A DNA stretch of 52,897 nt from JBEKYD01 sp049509915 (GCA_049509915.1 JBEKZL010000011.1:1-52897); one strand, 5' to 3'. Numbered from the stretch's first letter, positions 9,138-18,627 are shown. Notes: generated by a model not told the origin, from the letters alone. Translations and numbers: made by a program.

Positions 9138-10313
9138 ATGAAACGCCTGTTTCTGCTCATCCTGGTCGCCGCCGCCCTGCCGGCCGCCGATTCCCGTATA
9201 ATGCCCGCCATGAACGCTTTTACCGCCGCCTGCTATAAACAACTGACGGGAGGCGATGGGAACCTGATCCTCTCCCCGTTCAACATCGCCACGGCGCTTT
9301 CCATGGCCCTGGCCGGCGCCCGCGGCCGGACCGCCGAAGAGATCCGGTCCGTTCTCGAGCTTCCTCACGACTCCGCCCCTGATGCCGCCCTGGGAGCCCT
9401 TCTCGACGGCCTCGCCAAGGCCGGTAACGGCAAAGGCAACCAACTCCACACCGCCAACGGACTCTGGGTGCAAAAAGGCTTCACCATTCAGCCGGCCTTC
9501 GAGAGCACGCTCGCCAACGACTACCACGCCCCACTCAATCTGCTCGATTTCATCGCCGATCCCGACGTCGCCCGGTCCCGCATCAACCGCTGGACCGAGG
9601 AGCAAACCGAGGAGAAGATCAAGGACCTGCTCCCGGCCGGCTCGCTCAATGCCCAGACCCGCCTTGTCCTCACCAGCGCTATCTACTTCTACGGCAAGTG
9701 GCAGGACCCGTTCTCCACCTTGCGCACCCAGCCCGCGCCCTTCACCCTGCCCGACGGCGGCACCACCGAGACCAACTTCATGAACCAGACCGCGCACTTC
9801 GGCTACGGGGAAACTCCGTCGGCCCAGATCCTCGAGATGCGCTACGCCGGCACCGGAATCGCTTTTGACGTCTTGCTGCCAAAGACCCCCGCCGGCCTTC
9901 CCGGCCTGGAGAAATCCTTGACATCGGAAAGCCTGAAAGGCTGGCTCGGCAGCCTGGCGGTTCGGAATGTGCAAGTGAGCTTGCCGAAGTTCCGCGCCGA
10001 ATCGGGGTTTTCTCTGCGCCAGGTACTCTCAACCATGGGCATGCCTGCGGCGTTTAGCGACCGCGCCGATTTTTCGGGCATCGACCCGCAACGCGGACTG
10101 GCGATTTCCGCCGTCGTCCACAAGGCTTTCGTGGACGTTTCCGAGCAGGGAACCGAAGCCGCCGCCGCCACCGGCGTTACCATGCATGCCCTGGCCATGC
10201 GCATGCCCGAACCGCCCGTGGTTTTCCGCGCCGATCACCCGTTCCTCTTCCTGATCCGCGACACGGGCACCGGAGTGGCCCTGTTCATCGGCCGCCTGAC
10301 GAATCCGCGCTAG
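9138..10313 (+). CDS. Secreted serpin (serine protease inhibitor)
   Basis: A 391-residue serpin with an N-terminal signal peptide (MKRLFLLILVAAALPAADS), so it is exported. Serpin landmarks are NLILSPFNIATALSMALAGA near the N-terminus, TEEIRSVL-type helices, VHKAFVDVSEQGTEAAAATG (breach and hinge), and DHPFLFLIRDTGTGVALFIGRL at the C-terminus. The hinge residues are small (GTEAAAAT), which is the signature of inhibitory serpins that trap proteases by loop insertion. The reactive-centre segment after the hinge reads VTMHALAMRMPEPP. Counting from the hinge puts P1 at Leu, while aligning from the C-terminal side puts it nearer Arg, so specificity is unclear. GGGAGG lies four bases before the ATG. 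The spacing from phnW is 61 bases, with no functional link apparent. Confidence 0.93.
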   Translation: MKRLFLLILVAAALPAADSRIMPAMNAFTAACYKQLTGGDGNLILSPFNIATALSMALAGARGRTAEEIRSVLELPHDSAPDAALGALLDGLAKAGNGKGNQLHTANGLWVQKGFTIQPAFESTLANDYHAPLNLLDFIADPDVARSRINRWTEEQTEEKIKDLLPAGSLNAQTRLVLTSAIYFYGKWQDPFSTLRTQPAPFTLPDGGTTETNFMNQTAHFGYGETPSAQILEMRYAGTGIAFDVLLPKTPAGLPGLEKSLTSESLKGWLGSLAVRNVQVSLPKFRAESGFSLRQVLSTMGMPAAFSDRADFSGIDPQRGLAISAVVHKAFVDVSEQGTEAAAATGVTMHALAMRMPEPPVVFRADHPFLFLIRDTGTGVALFIGRLTNPR

Positions 10314-10610
10314 GAGCCGCACGCCCCCCCGCTCGCGCATCGCCAGAGTCGAGCCTCCGATTCTTCCGGGGAGCAGAGCCTGTCCCGTCGACACCACGGG
10401 CCGCGTCCACCAATTTTGCAAAAGGCTCCGATCCTGGCGACTCTAAAAGAGCGGGAGCAGACCGATATGTAAAATAGGGCCCTGATATCGGTAATACCGA
10501 GTGAAGAAGTGCATGGGAGGTTTGGAAGGCCCGCCGAGCGAGTTGTGGTACCAATGACCTCGAAGGGAGGCCAGAACGCTCGACTGGCTCCAGCATTGAC
10601 GTCCGCGAAA
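10314..10610 (+). other. Gene-free stretch upstream of the hybrid kinase
   Basis: About 300 bases with no convincing coding frame. I see no clear terminator after the serpin gene and no recognised RNA. The upstream in-frame codons of the kinase (from 10509) lack membrane-protein or domain character, so they are treated as non-coding leader. Promoter elements for the kinase are probably here but none stands out. Confidence 0.4.
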
Positions 10611-13600
10611 ATGCAAGAGAAACCCGTGAATCGATTCACCGTTCGGCACAAACTGGCGACCGGTCTGGCAGCTCTCGCGTTATCTGTGCTGGTGCTGGGC
10701 ATTAGCTATCTGCGGGCCGTAACTACCCTGGGAAACTCCCTGGACTCGGCCATAAACAGTACGGCGAAGAAGCTCGAGCTTCTGGGTGCGGCGCAAGCGG
10801 CTTTCCAGGATCTCAAAGACGAATCCGTGCGCGAACAGATGGCCTACACCATCCTGGAAATGGAGCGCCACTCGGGCGCCAACAGCCAGGCGCACAGCGG
10901 GCACGAGGTCGCGTGCTCGGCCTGCCATGTGCCGGCAGCCTATGGCGATAGCATTCGAAAATCGGAGACAGCCGGAGAAAGTGTCAGGCAGCTTACCGGC
11001 GAGTTGCGGCGCATGGTTTCCGATGAAACGGCGAGAAAAGCCCTTGAGGCTATTGACCTCGGGGCGTCCGATTGGATGAGGAACGATCGGTATTACCTGG
11101 CACTCGCCGCGGCGAATCGGTTCGATGAGGCCCACGCGATTTTGCGGGACACTATGTTGCCGATTCTGGAAGAAGTGGATCGAGCGGCCAAACGCGTGTC
11201 CCAACGGGAGCGGGAAGCTCTGGCGGTTTCCCACCTTGAGGCGCGGGCCAACATCCTCTGGAGCCGTTGGATCGCATTCGATCTCATCGGTTTGAACCTG
11301 CTGGTGGCAAGTGCTGTGCTGTGGTTGGTCTACAGCGATCGCAGGCTGGCCGCCGAGTCGCTGTGCGAAAGCGAAGAGCGGTTTCGGACCGCCTTTGAAC
11401 ATGCTCCCTACGGCATGTGCCTGTGCGGGCTCGACGGACGCTTCCTGCAGGCCAACACCGCCCTCAGCCAAATGCTCGGCTATTCCCAGCGCGAGCTACT
11501 GGAAGGAGCCTGGCCGAAACTCACCTACCCGGCGGACATGGAACGTTCCAGACAGGTGATGTCTCAGTTCATGCACGGCGCGGCCGACTCGGTGGAGTTC
11601 GAGAAGCGATATGTCCACAAAACCGGCTACCCCATCTGGGTCCGGCTGAAGATCTCGGTCGTAAAGGACGCTCACGGCGCCCCCGCGCACTTTATTACCC
11701 ATGTCGAAGACATCCGTGAGCGCAAGGGAGCCGAAGAAATGCTGCGCGCCAGCGAGGCGCGGTTCCGGGCGCTTGTCGAAAACAGCCTGGACGTCGTTTT
11801 CCTGCTCGACCGCAACGGAACGGTCAGCTATGCCGGGGCGTCCAGTCTTCGTGTGATGGGGTATCCGGAGGACGAATTCACCGGCCGGAGCATCTTCGAC
11901 CGCGTCCACGCCGATCACCTGGAAACCACCCGCAATATTCTTGCGCGGACACTGGAAAATCCGGCGGACATCCCGGGTGGAGAATTTCTCTACTTACATA
12001 AGAGCGGCTCCTGGCGATGGCTCGGCTTTACGGCCCGAAATCTGCTCGATCACCCGGACGTCCGGGCGATCGTGGTCAACGCCCATGACATCGACGATCG
12101 AAAGCATGTGATGGCGGAGCTTCAGAACGCCAAGGACGCGGCCGAGTCCGCCAGCCGGGCCAAGAGCGAGTTCCTCGCCAACATGAGCCACGAAGTCCGG
12201 ACGCCCATGAATGGTGTGATCGGGATGAACGGGCTGCTGCTCGATACCGCCCTGACGCCGGAGCAGAGAGAGTATGCCGAAACCGCGCGCCGGGCGGGAG
12301 AATCCCTGCTTACCGTCATCAACGACATCCTCGATTTCTCCAAGATCGAGGCGGGCAAGCTGCGGATCGAATCCATTGTCTTCGACCTCGGCTCGGTGAT
12401 CGAAGATGTCAACGAGATGCTGGCCGTCAAGGCGGAAGAAAAGAAGCTCGACCTGCTGCTGGAATATCCGCCCGGCCTTCCCAGGCATTTTACCGGCGAC
12501 GGCGGCCGGATCCGCCAGGTGGTGACCAATCTCGTCGGCAACGCCATCAAGTTCACCCCCAGTGGCCACATCGTCATATCAGTGAGATGCGACGGGCAGG
12601 CCGGGAGCCACGCGCAGATGCGGGTCTCGATAACCGATACGGGTATCGGCATCCCCGAGGAGAAAATCGGCCTCCTGTTCGAGCAGTTCAGCCAGGTGGA
12701 CGGTTCCACCACCCGCAATTACGGCGGCACCGGGTTGGGCCTGGCCATCTCCAAACGCCTGGTCAACCTCATGGGTGGATGCATCGGCGTCGACAGCCGG
12801 ATCGCACAGGGCTCCACGTTCTGGTTCACCCTGCCGCTGCAACTTGAACCCCAGCCCTACCCGGCGCCTGTGTCAATCGACGAACTGCGCGGCACGCGTG
12901 TGCTCATCGTGGACGACAACGAAGTGAATCGCCGCGTGCTTCACGGGCAGGTCTCCTGCTGGGGCATGCGCGACGGAAGCTGCGCTTCGGGAGAAGAGGC
13001 GCTCCGCGTCCTCCAGGACGCCTGCCTGGAGGGCGATCCTTTCTCCATTGCCATCGTCGACTACCAGATGCCCGGTATGGACGGAGGCACCCTCGCCGCG
13101 GCCATCAAGAACGATCCCACCACCCGGGATACCGTGGTCGTGATGCTGACCTCGGTAAGTCACGTCGATATGGGCGCCGTATGGTGTGACGCCTACCTGG
13201 TCAAACCGGCTCGCCATTCGCAGCTCCTCCAGACCGTCACCAACGCGTGGGCCAGGCGGCGCGGCGCCGGCAACGCGGCCGAAGTCCCGTTCGCTCCCGC
13301 GGCAGCGCGCCTGGCCACGCTGAAACCGGTCGCCTCCAGCGCGCCGGGCGGCCGCTCCACCCGCGTCCTGATCGCCGAAGACAACGCCGTCAACCAGAGG
13401 GTCGCGGTGAGGATGGTCGAGAAGCTCGGACTGCGGGCGGACGTCGCCGCCGACGGCCGCGAGGCCATCCAGCTCTTTGGAATGTTGCCCTACGATCTGA
13501 TCCTGATGGACTGCCAGATGCCCAACATGGACGGCTACGACGCCTCGCGCGAGATCCGCCGCCTCGAACCGCCCGGCCGCCACTCGCCCATCGTCGCCAT

Positions 13601-13754
13601 GACCGCCGAAGCCATGGCCGGATCCCGCGAACGTTGCCTCGAAGCCGGCATGGACGACTACATTGCCAAGCCCGTCCGTTTCGACGACCTCTCCGCCGTG
13701 CTCGACAGATGGCTCACCGGAAACACCGGCCCCACCGAAGACCGCCCGGCTTAA
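10611..13754 (+). CDS. Hybrid sensor histidine kinase with CxxCH haem-c motif in the periplasmic sensor
   Basis: A protein of about 1047 residues. The order is: TM1 (about 14-36); an extracytoplasmic helical domain (37-215) containing CSACH at 102-106; TM2 (220-241); two PAS domains (about 250-375 and 380-500); HisKA with phosphorylatable His in FLANMSHEVRTPMNG (His527); HATPase with N, G1 and G2 boxes (NAIKF, DTGIGIP, GGTGLGL); and two receiver domains with acceptor Asp in VDYQMPGMDG (817) and LMDCQMPNMDGY (967). It senses a signal outside the membrane and starts a phosphorelay. CxxCH is the attachment site for covalent haem c, so the sensor may read redox state or a gas; this is inference. 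The start is ATG 10611 or GTG 10626, neither with a strong ribosome-binding site. No partner regulator is adjacent. Confidence 0.92.
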   Translation: MQEKPVNRFTVRHKLATGLAALALSVLVLGISYLRAVTTLGNSLDSAINSTAKKLELLGAAQAAFQDLKDESVREQMAYTILEMERHSGANSQAHSGHEVACSACHVPAAYGDSIRKSETAGESVRQLTGELRRMVSDETARKALEAIDLGASDWMRNDRYYLALAAANRFDEAHAILRDTMLPILEEVDRAAKRVSQREREALAVSHLEARANILWSRWIAFDLIGLNLLVASAVLWLVYSDRRLAAESLCESEERFRTAFEHAPYGMCLCGLDGRFLQANTALSQMLGYSQRELLEGAWPKLTYPADMERSRQVMSQFMHGAADSVEFEKRYVHKTGYPIWVRLKISVVKDAHGAPAHFITHVEDIRERKGAEEMLRASEARFRALVENSLDVVFLLDRNGTVSYAGASSLRVMGYPEDEFTGRSIFDRVHADHLETTRNILARTLENPADIPGGEFLYLHKSGSWRWLGFTARNLLDHPDVRAIVVNAHDIDDRKHVMAELQNAKDAAESASRAKSEFLANMSHEVRTPMNGVIGMNGLLLDTALTPEQREYAETARRAGESLLTVINDILDFSKIEAGKLRIESIVFDLGSVIEDVNEMLAVKAEEKKLDLLLEYPPGLPRHFTGDGGRIRQVVTNLVGNAIKFTPSGHIVISVRCDGQAGSHAQMRVSITDTGIGIPEEKIGLLFEQFSQVDGSTTRNYGGTGLGLAISKRLVNLMGGCIGVDSRIAQGSTFWFTLPLQLEPQPYPAPVSIDELRGTRVLIVDDNEVNRRVLHGQVSCWGMRDGSCASGEEALRVLQDACLEGDPFSIAIVDYQMPGMDGGTLAAAIKNDPTTRDTVVVMLTSVSHVDMGAVWCDAYLVKPARHSQLLQTVTNAWARRRGAGNAAEVPFAPAAARLATLKPVASSAPGGRSTRVLIAEDNAVNQRVAVRMVEKLGLRADVAADGREAIQLFGMLPYDLILMDCQMPNMDGYDASREIRRLEPPGRHSPIVAMTAEAMAGSRERCLEAGMDDYIAKPVRFDDLSAVLDRWLTGNTGPTEDRPA

Positions 13755-13790
13755 CAACTATCCTTCCGGCTTCGGCAGGAACCCCCTATT

Positions 13791-13820
13791 CCGAGCCGCG
13801 ACCGCAACGGAGCGGTTGCC
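13791..13820 (+). repeat. REP-like dispersed repeat, copy 1
   Basis: CCGAGCCGCGACCGCAACGG followed by AGCGGTTGCC. The inner ACCGC...GCGGT can form a short hairpin. It lies in the gap between the convergent kinase and radical SAM genes and matches other intergenic copies in this window. Confidence 0.65.
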
Positions 13821-13927
13821 CCCCAATACGTTGCCGAACTTCCGAACCGGTGTTTGGATTAGCCGGCTGCATCGGCAATCCAACGCAAGCGGCACTGCGG
13901 ACCGCCCTTTGATGCCGTGGCAAAGAG

Positions 13928-15478
13928 TCAGACGAGAGCCACCACGTCCCTGGCACGTTCGGCTTTCATGTAGGCGTTGGGATCGTGATAGAGCGCGTCC
14001 TCGGGGAGCCACTCCATCAGTGGTCCGAGATCCCGGCGCACGATGTTCTTGTAGAACTCGGGGAGCGCGCCGCTCTCCTGCTCGAAATAGGGCTGGAATT
14101 GAGGGTCGTTGTCCAGGCGGGCGCGAATTTCCCGGTGGTATCGGGCCCTGCCGTGGCCCTCCGTCGAAACCGCGCGCACCAGGTTCATCCAGCGGGAAGT
14201 GACCCCTTCGGTTCCGAGCAGGCGGCGGAAGATGGCACGCGCGGAGAAGGAATAGCGGGTCAGGTCCAGGACCAGATCGTAGAGGGTCCGCCAGGAGTAG
14301 TTCGCCGGCCTGACGTTCATGGCCCCGTTATTGTTGAGAAAGTGGAACGGGAAGGGTAGCACGCGGCCCGATCGCTGGTAATCCAGGTTGAGCGGCGCGG
14401 CCCGGCCGAAGGCCGACAGCAGCGAATAAGCCGGGAAGGCGCCCGGACTCATGTCCAGGAATCGCTTGGTAAGTTCAAAAGGGTCGGGCCCCTGGTCGCT
14501 GTCGAGTCCCAGCACGAAGTTGGTCTGGATATAAGGTATGTAGCGCAAAATCAGATTGACGTGCTCGGACACCTGGCGAACTTTGGCCATCCCGACCAGC
14601 GCGCCGGTCTTCGATTTGTCGCCCAGCGCGAACCACGATTCGATGCCCGGAAGGACCCCCTTGAATGAATTGCGTTTAAGCCGCTTGAGGTGCGCTTCCG
14701 ATAGCAGCGACAGACTGCTTTCCGCAACGAAGTCGATGCTGCCGGGAGGCACCGCGTCCTCGATCATGTCCAGATACTGGTCGAAGCGCACTCCGAAATT
14801 CGGATCGTGCCAGGCTACCAGGGGCCGTTTGAACCTGGTAAGCAGGAAGCGGAGGTCCTCCCGAAGCACCTCGAAATCCATGGGTTGATAGGGAACCGCG
14901 GCATCGATACAAAAGGCGCAAGTGTATGGGCAACCCATACTGCCGAGCATGGGAACCATTTTGAGGAGGGGCGCTTTGCGGAGCGTCTGGTCGATAAACT
15001 GCCAGCGCTCGCGTACGCCGGGAAGCGTTACGGGCTGGCGGGGGGCCGCGAGGCAAACGCCCGCCGGGCGATGTTGCGAGCAATCCCGCAAGACGTCGCA
15101 AAGCACGTCTTTGTCGGTGAAGCCCAGCACATAGTCGAAGTAGCGCGCGGCGTCCTCGGGGTAGCAGCGGGCGTGCGGGCCTCCGATCGCCGTGATCGCC
15201 CCCCTCGCGCGAAAAAGATTACTCAGGGCGTACGCCGTGTGCGCGGCTTCGGTGAATGCGCCGATGAAGACCAGGTCGACGTCGTCCGGCAACTCGGTCA
15301 GCAGGTCTTCGAACCCGGTGTAGCAGACGAAACTGACCTCGTGCCCCTGCTCCTGGCACCAGACCCCAATGACCTGGGGCATGATGCTGGCCAGGCTGGC
15401 GTTCATGATGCGTGCGTATAGAGCCCGGGTAGGACCTCTCGAAACAATGTCGATAATCCCAATGCGCAGCCTTCTCAT
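13928..15478 (-). CDS. B12-binding domain radical SAM protein
   Basis: A 516-residue radical SAM enzyme. Residues about 1-150 resemble a cobalamin-binding fold (IGIIDIVSRG..., VDLVFIGAFTEAAHTAY, AIGGPHARCYPEDA). The radical SAM core follows with the cluster motif CPYTCAFC (CxxxCxxC) after MLGSMG, and a long C-terminal region of unknown role. Such enzymes often methylate or rearrange unactivated carbons; the substrate here is unknown. The start is ATG 15478 because GGAGGGGG precedes it at about six bases; the frame further upstream is low-complexity and not used. Two small genes on the same strand lie just upstream (74- and 94-base gaps) and may share its transcript. Confidence 0.88.
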   Translation of the reverse strand: MRRLRIGIIDIVSRGPTRALYARIMNASLASIMPQVIGVWCQEQGHEVSFVCYTGFEDLLTELPDDVDLVFIGAFTEAAHTAYALSNLFRARGAITAIGGPHARCYPEDAARYFDYVLGFTDKDVLCDVLRDCSQHRPAGVCLAAPRQPVTLPGVRERWQFIDQTLRKAPLLKMVPMLGSMGCPYTCAFCIDAAVPYQPMDFEVLREDLRFLLTRFKRPLVAWHDPNFGVRFDQYLDMIEDAVPPGSIDFVAESSLSLLSEAHLKRLKRNSFKGVLPGIESWFALGDKSKTGALVGMAKVRQVSEHVNLILRYIPYIQTNFVLGLDSDQGPDPFELTKRFLDMSPGAFPAYSLLSAFGRAAPLNLDYQRSGRVLPFPFHFLNNNGAMNVRPANYSWRTLYDLVLDLTRYSFSARAIFRRLLGTEGVTSRWMNLVRAVSTEGHGRARYHREIRARLDNDPQFQPYFEQESGALPEFYKNIVRRDLGPLMEWLPEDALYHDPNAYMKAERARDVVALV

Positions 15479-15552
15479 GAACGCCCCCTCCACTTTCGGC
15501 GCCGGGCGGCGTCCACCGGGTCGCAAAGCGGCGAACCCGGCCGCCCGGCGAC

Positions 15553-15762
15553 CTAATTCAGCCTTCGGCGTTTGCCGCCGAACAGCAGGGCCGCCTCGGC
15601 CCGGTAGCGCTTGCATTCCGGACAGAGCGGCAGGTCCTTGGGTGCAGCCGGGTGTTCGTCCCGTGCTGTGGCGATGAACTGGCCGCAGAAGCTGAACACA
15701 CTCAGCGGGCGAATCGCATGGCGGACGCTGGTCTGCAATGGTGAATGCATATCGGCGCTCAC
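15553..15762 (-). CDS. Small protein with putative zinc-ribbon (LCPECK)
   Basis: A 69-residue protein from a GTG at 15762. A GAGGAGGA run lies directly upstream; an ATG at 15750 is the alternative start. The C-terminal half has FCG ... LCPECKRYRAEAALLF, a pattern of one single and one paired cysteine site like small zinc-ribbon proteins (reminiscent of the DUF3039 type, by memory only). It precedes the radical SAM gene on the same strand. The evidence for coding is the strong ribosome-binding site and the motif. Function unknown. Confidence 0.55.
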   Translation of the reverse strand: MSADMHSPLQTSVRHAIRPLSVFSFCGQFIATARDEHPAAPKDLPLCPECKRYRAEAALLFGGKRRRLN

Positions 15763-15856
15763 TTCCTCCTCGGTCTTGAAACTGACAAACTCCGCCGCAA
15801 CCGGCCTCGGGCCGGCCCTGTGGCTTCTGTCGTGCCGGACCTTTCCAAACCGCTCT

Positions 15857-16069
15857 TCAATTAGCGGCGTGGTTGTAAATGGCAGCGTGGCGGCCGCTGG
15901 AGACTTCCTCGGCTTCGGCCAGTGCCTCTGCCTCCGCTCGTGTGTACCAAAGCCCCGTATGCGGGTGACGGTAAATCACCCAGCCGCGCTCATTTGTCCG
16001 ATAACTCCATCCTGCCTCCGTGAGCGCTACATGCGCATTCTCAAGCAGAAACACAACCTGACCTCTCAT
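15857..16069 (-). CDS. Small hypothetical protein, Trp/Tyr-rich
   Basis: A 70-residue product beginning MRGQVVFLLENAHVALTEAG. The central segment GWVIYRHPHTGLWYT is rich in aromatic residues and resembles a small beta-hairpin module. AGAAGAG lies just upstream of the chosen ATG; a longer frame up to 16105 is possible but lacks a ribosome-binding site. It could be the first gene of a three-gene unit with the zinc-ribbon protein and the radical SAM enzyme. I do not recognise a family. Confidence 0.5.
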   Translation of the reverse strand: MRGQVVFLLENAHVALTEAGWSYRTNERGWVIYRHPHTGLWYTRAEAEALAEAEEVSSGRHAAIYNHAAN

Positions 16070-16226
16070 TTCTCTTCTAAGCGGCACAAAACGACCGCGC
16101 GACAATTGCTTCTAGGTTAGACCTGCATCGTTGGGTTGTATGTTCAAAAATGCTCACCGGCGGTGAACTTGGTTCGGGCGGCAGGATTGAGTATCATGCC
16201 GTACGTTTCCGCGTCCGGGACGCCCG

Positions 16227-18380
16227 CTAACTTCCGCTCTTCTTCCTGCCGTGAGCCCGGCGGCGTTCCAGCAACCACTCCTGGCTGTTGACGGGCCCTT
16301 TGCCGCCGGCCACTCTCTTGCGCGTGTAGTTACCCGCCGCGTTCATCTGCCGTGCCTTTACGTTATCCGCCAGGTACGTCTTCAGCACGCCGTCCCGAAT
16401 GGAGCGAACCAGCCCCGGGTCGCGAATCGGCGCCAGCACCTCCACGCGATGGTCGATATTGCGCGACATCAGGTCGGCGCTGCCGATGTAAATCTCTTCC
16501 TCGCCGCCGTTGTGAAAGTAGTAGACCCGGCTGTGCTCGAGGAAGCGCCCCACAATGCTGGTCACTTCGATGTTCTCGCTCACCCCCGCGACTCCCGGCC
16601 GCAGGCAGCAGATGCCGCGCACCAGGAGCTGAATCCTGACCCCCGCCCGCGAGGCCTCGTAGAGCAGCCGGATGGTCTCCGGTTCGGCCAGCGAGTTCAA
16701 TTTGAAAATCAGGTGCGCCTTATCGCCGCGGCGCGCAATCTCGATCTCGCGGGTGATCGTCGTCTCCAGCCGTGAACGCAGGTTCACCGGGGCCACCATC
16801 AACTGCCCGTAATCGGTCTTATCCGAATACCCGGTCAGATAGTTGAACAGATTGCTCACGTCGCCGGCGATTTCTTCGTTGTTCGTGAATAGTCCGATAT
16901 CGGTGTACAGGTGCGCCGTCACCGCGTTGTAATTGCCCGTGGAGAGGTGAACGTAGCGGGCAATCCGGTCCTGTTCCCGCCGCACCACCAGCGTGACTTT
17001 GCAGTGCACTTTGAGTCCGATAATACCGTACACCACGTGAACCCCGGCGCGCTCCAGCGCCTTGGCCCATTCGATATTGCTCTCCTCGTCGAAACGCGCT
17101 TTCAGTTCCACCAAGGCCGCGACCTGCTTATCCTCTTCCACGGCTTCCAGCAGCGCTTCCACTACCGGCGCATTGCGCCCTACCCGGTACAGGCAGGTCT
17201 TGATGGCCAGCACATTGGGATCGCGCGCAGCCTTGCGCACGAATTCGATCACCGGCTGGAAGGAGTCGAACGGGTGATGCATCAGGATGTCGCGCTTGCG
17301 AATCGCCGCGAAGACGTCTTCCTCGTCGGAAGCCTCCGCCAGTTCCGCGGGAATCGCCGGCACGAACGGCGGGTCCTTCAGCTCCGGCCTGGGCAGGTTG
17401 TACAAGCTCATCAGCCGCTTTAGCGCCAGCGGATGAAAGGTGCGATACACTTCCGTCGGGCCCACTTCCAGGTTGTTCGACAGAATCTCCAGGATCGGCT
17501 GGGGCATGTCGTGGGTCACCATCAGCCGTACTACGCTTTGAAAACGCCGCTGCCGAATCCCCTCCTCGATGGTCTCCAGCAGATCCTCCGCTTCCAGTTC
17601 CTTGATCGCCATATCCGCATCGCGCGTCACATGGAACGGGTGCGACTCCAGCACTTCCATCCCCGGAAACAGCTCCCCCAGGTGCGCCGCGATCACCTGC
17701 TCCAGCCATACCAGTTCCACCCGCCCGTGCCGCGTGCCCTTGGCTTTCGGCTTGGAGGTGCCGTTCACCGCCACCAGTTGCGGCAGCGAGTCCGGCACCT
17801 TCACGCGCGCGAAATGCTCGGTGCCGGCGCGGTCCCGGATCAGCACCGCCAGGTTCAGGCTCAGGTTCGAAATGTGCGGAAAAGGACGCCCCGGATCGAA
17901 CGCCAGCGGCGTCAGTACCTTAAAAATCGTCTCCTCGAAATACTCTTGCGCGCGCCTATGCTGCGCCTCGTTCAGGTCGCCGAATTCGTGGATCCAGATG
18001 CCCTGTTCGTTCAGTGCCGCCAGCAGCCGTTCGAGCGCGCGGCGCGCCTCGCTCATCAGCTTCTTGCACTCGCGCCGGATCGCCACCAGTTGCGCCCGGG
18101 CGCTCATCCCATCCGCACCGGCATCCACCGTGCCGGCCTCCAGTTGGGCTTCCAGGCCCGCCACCCGCACCATGAAGAATTCGTCCAGGTTCGAGCCCAG
18201 AATCGACAGGAACTTCACCCGCTCCAGCAGCGGATTGCTCTCGTCCTCGGCTTCCTCCAGCACGCGGCGCTGAAATTGCAGCAGGCTCAGCTCCCGGTTC
18301 ACATAGAGTGCCGGATCCTTCAGATCGGGTTCGCCGGCCGGAGCCGGCCTGGCGGCCAGTGCTTGCGCTTTCTTCGGCAT
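16227..18380 (-). CDS. ppk1: Polyphosphate kinase 1
   Basis: PPK1 reversibly transfers the gamma phosphate of ATP to polyphosphate. The 717-residue protein shows the family domains: an N-terminal helical domain from YVNRELSLLQFQRRVLEEA, a head domain around FPHISNLSLNLAV, and two C-terminal phospholipase-D-like domains. The phosphorylated histidine is His459 in GLKVHCK, and the second essential histidine is His478 in YVHLSTGNYN. The segment EEEIYIGSADLMSRNIDHRVEV near the C-terminus is also characteristic. The start at 18380 (MPKKAQALA) follows GGAAG and immediately precedes family sequence; the frame upstream to 18644 overlaps the divergent ABC gene and is rejected. The gene is divergent from the ABC transporter across about 250 bases that contain one REP-like copy. 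Confidence 0.96.
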   Translation of the reverse strand: MPKKAQALAARPAPAGEPDLKDPALYVNRELSLLQFQRRVLEEAEDESNPLLERVKFLSILGSNLDEFFMVRVAGLEAQLEAGTVDAGADGMSARAQLVAIRRECKKLMSEARRALERLLAALNEQGIWIHEFGDLNEAQHRRAQEYFEETIFKVLTPLAFDPGRPFPHISNLSLNLAVLIRDRAGTEHFARVKVPDSLPQLVAVNGTSKPKAKGTRHGRVELVWLEQVIAAHLGELFPGMEVLESHPFHVTRDADMAIKELEAEDLLETIEEGIRQRRFQSVVRLMVTHDMPQPILEILSNNLEVGPTEVYRTFHPLALKRLMSLYNLPRPELKDPPFVPAIPAELAEASDEEDVFAAIRKRDILMHHPFDSFQPVIEFVRKAARDPNVLAIKTCLYRVGRNAPVVEALLEAVEEDKQVAALVELKARFDEESNIEWAKALERAGVHVVYGIIGLKVHCKVTLVVRREQDRIARYVHLSTGNYNAVTAHLYTDIGLFTNNEEIAGDVSNLFNYLTGYSDKTDYGQLMVAPVNLRSRLETTITREIEIARRGDKAHLIFKLNSLAEPETIRLLYEASRAGVRIQLLVRGICCLRPGVAGVSENIEVTSIVGRFLEHSRVYYFHNGGEEEIYIGSADLMSRNIDHRVEVLAPIRDPGLVRSIRDGVLKTYLADNVKARQMNAAGNYTRKRVAGGKGPVNSQEWLLERRRAHGRKKSGS

Positions 18381-18527
18381 GAGGCTTCCACTAGTGTACG
18401 GAGGAATCGCCGCGTTGGGAAGTTGTTTCCTGTCACGCTGCCGTAACAGGATCTTTCGCGGCCTTTCGTTTGCGGCAGTGTATAACTGAGTAATGCAATC
18501 GAGAAGTGTGGTCGCGTACTGGCCTTT

Positions 18528-18556
18528 CCGAGCCGCGACCGTGAGGGCGCGGTCTT
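18528..18556 (+). repeat. REP-like dispersed repeat, copy 2
   Basis: CCGAGCCGCGACCGTGAGGG then CGCGGTCTT, between the divergent ppk1 and ABC transporter genes. The left 20 bases match the window consensus; the right arm is diverged. Confidence 0.55.
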
Positions 18557-18627
18557 GCGCCGACGGCTGAGCGCTGCAAGCTCGAACATCACAGCCGAAG
18601 AGAACCGCCGACAAGAGGTAGACGCAA

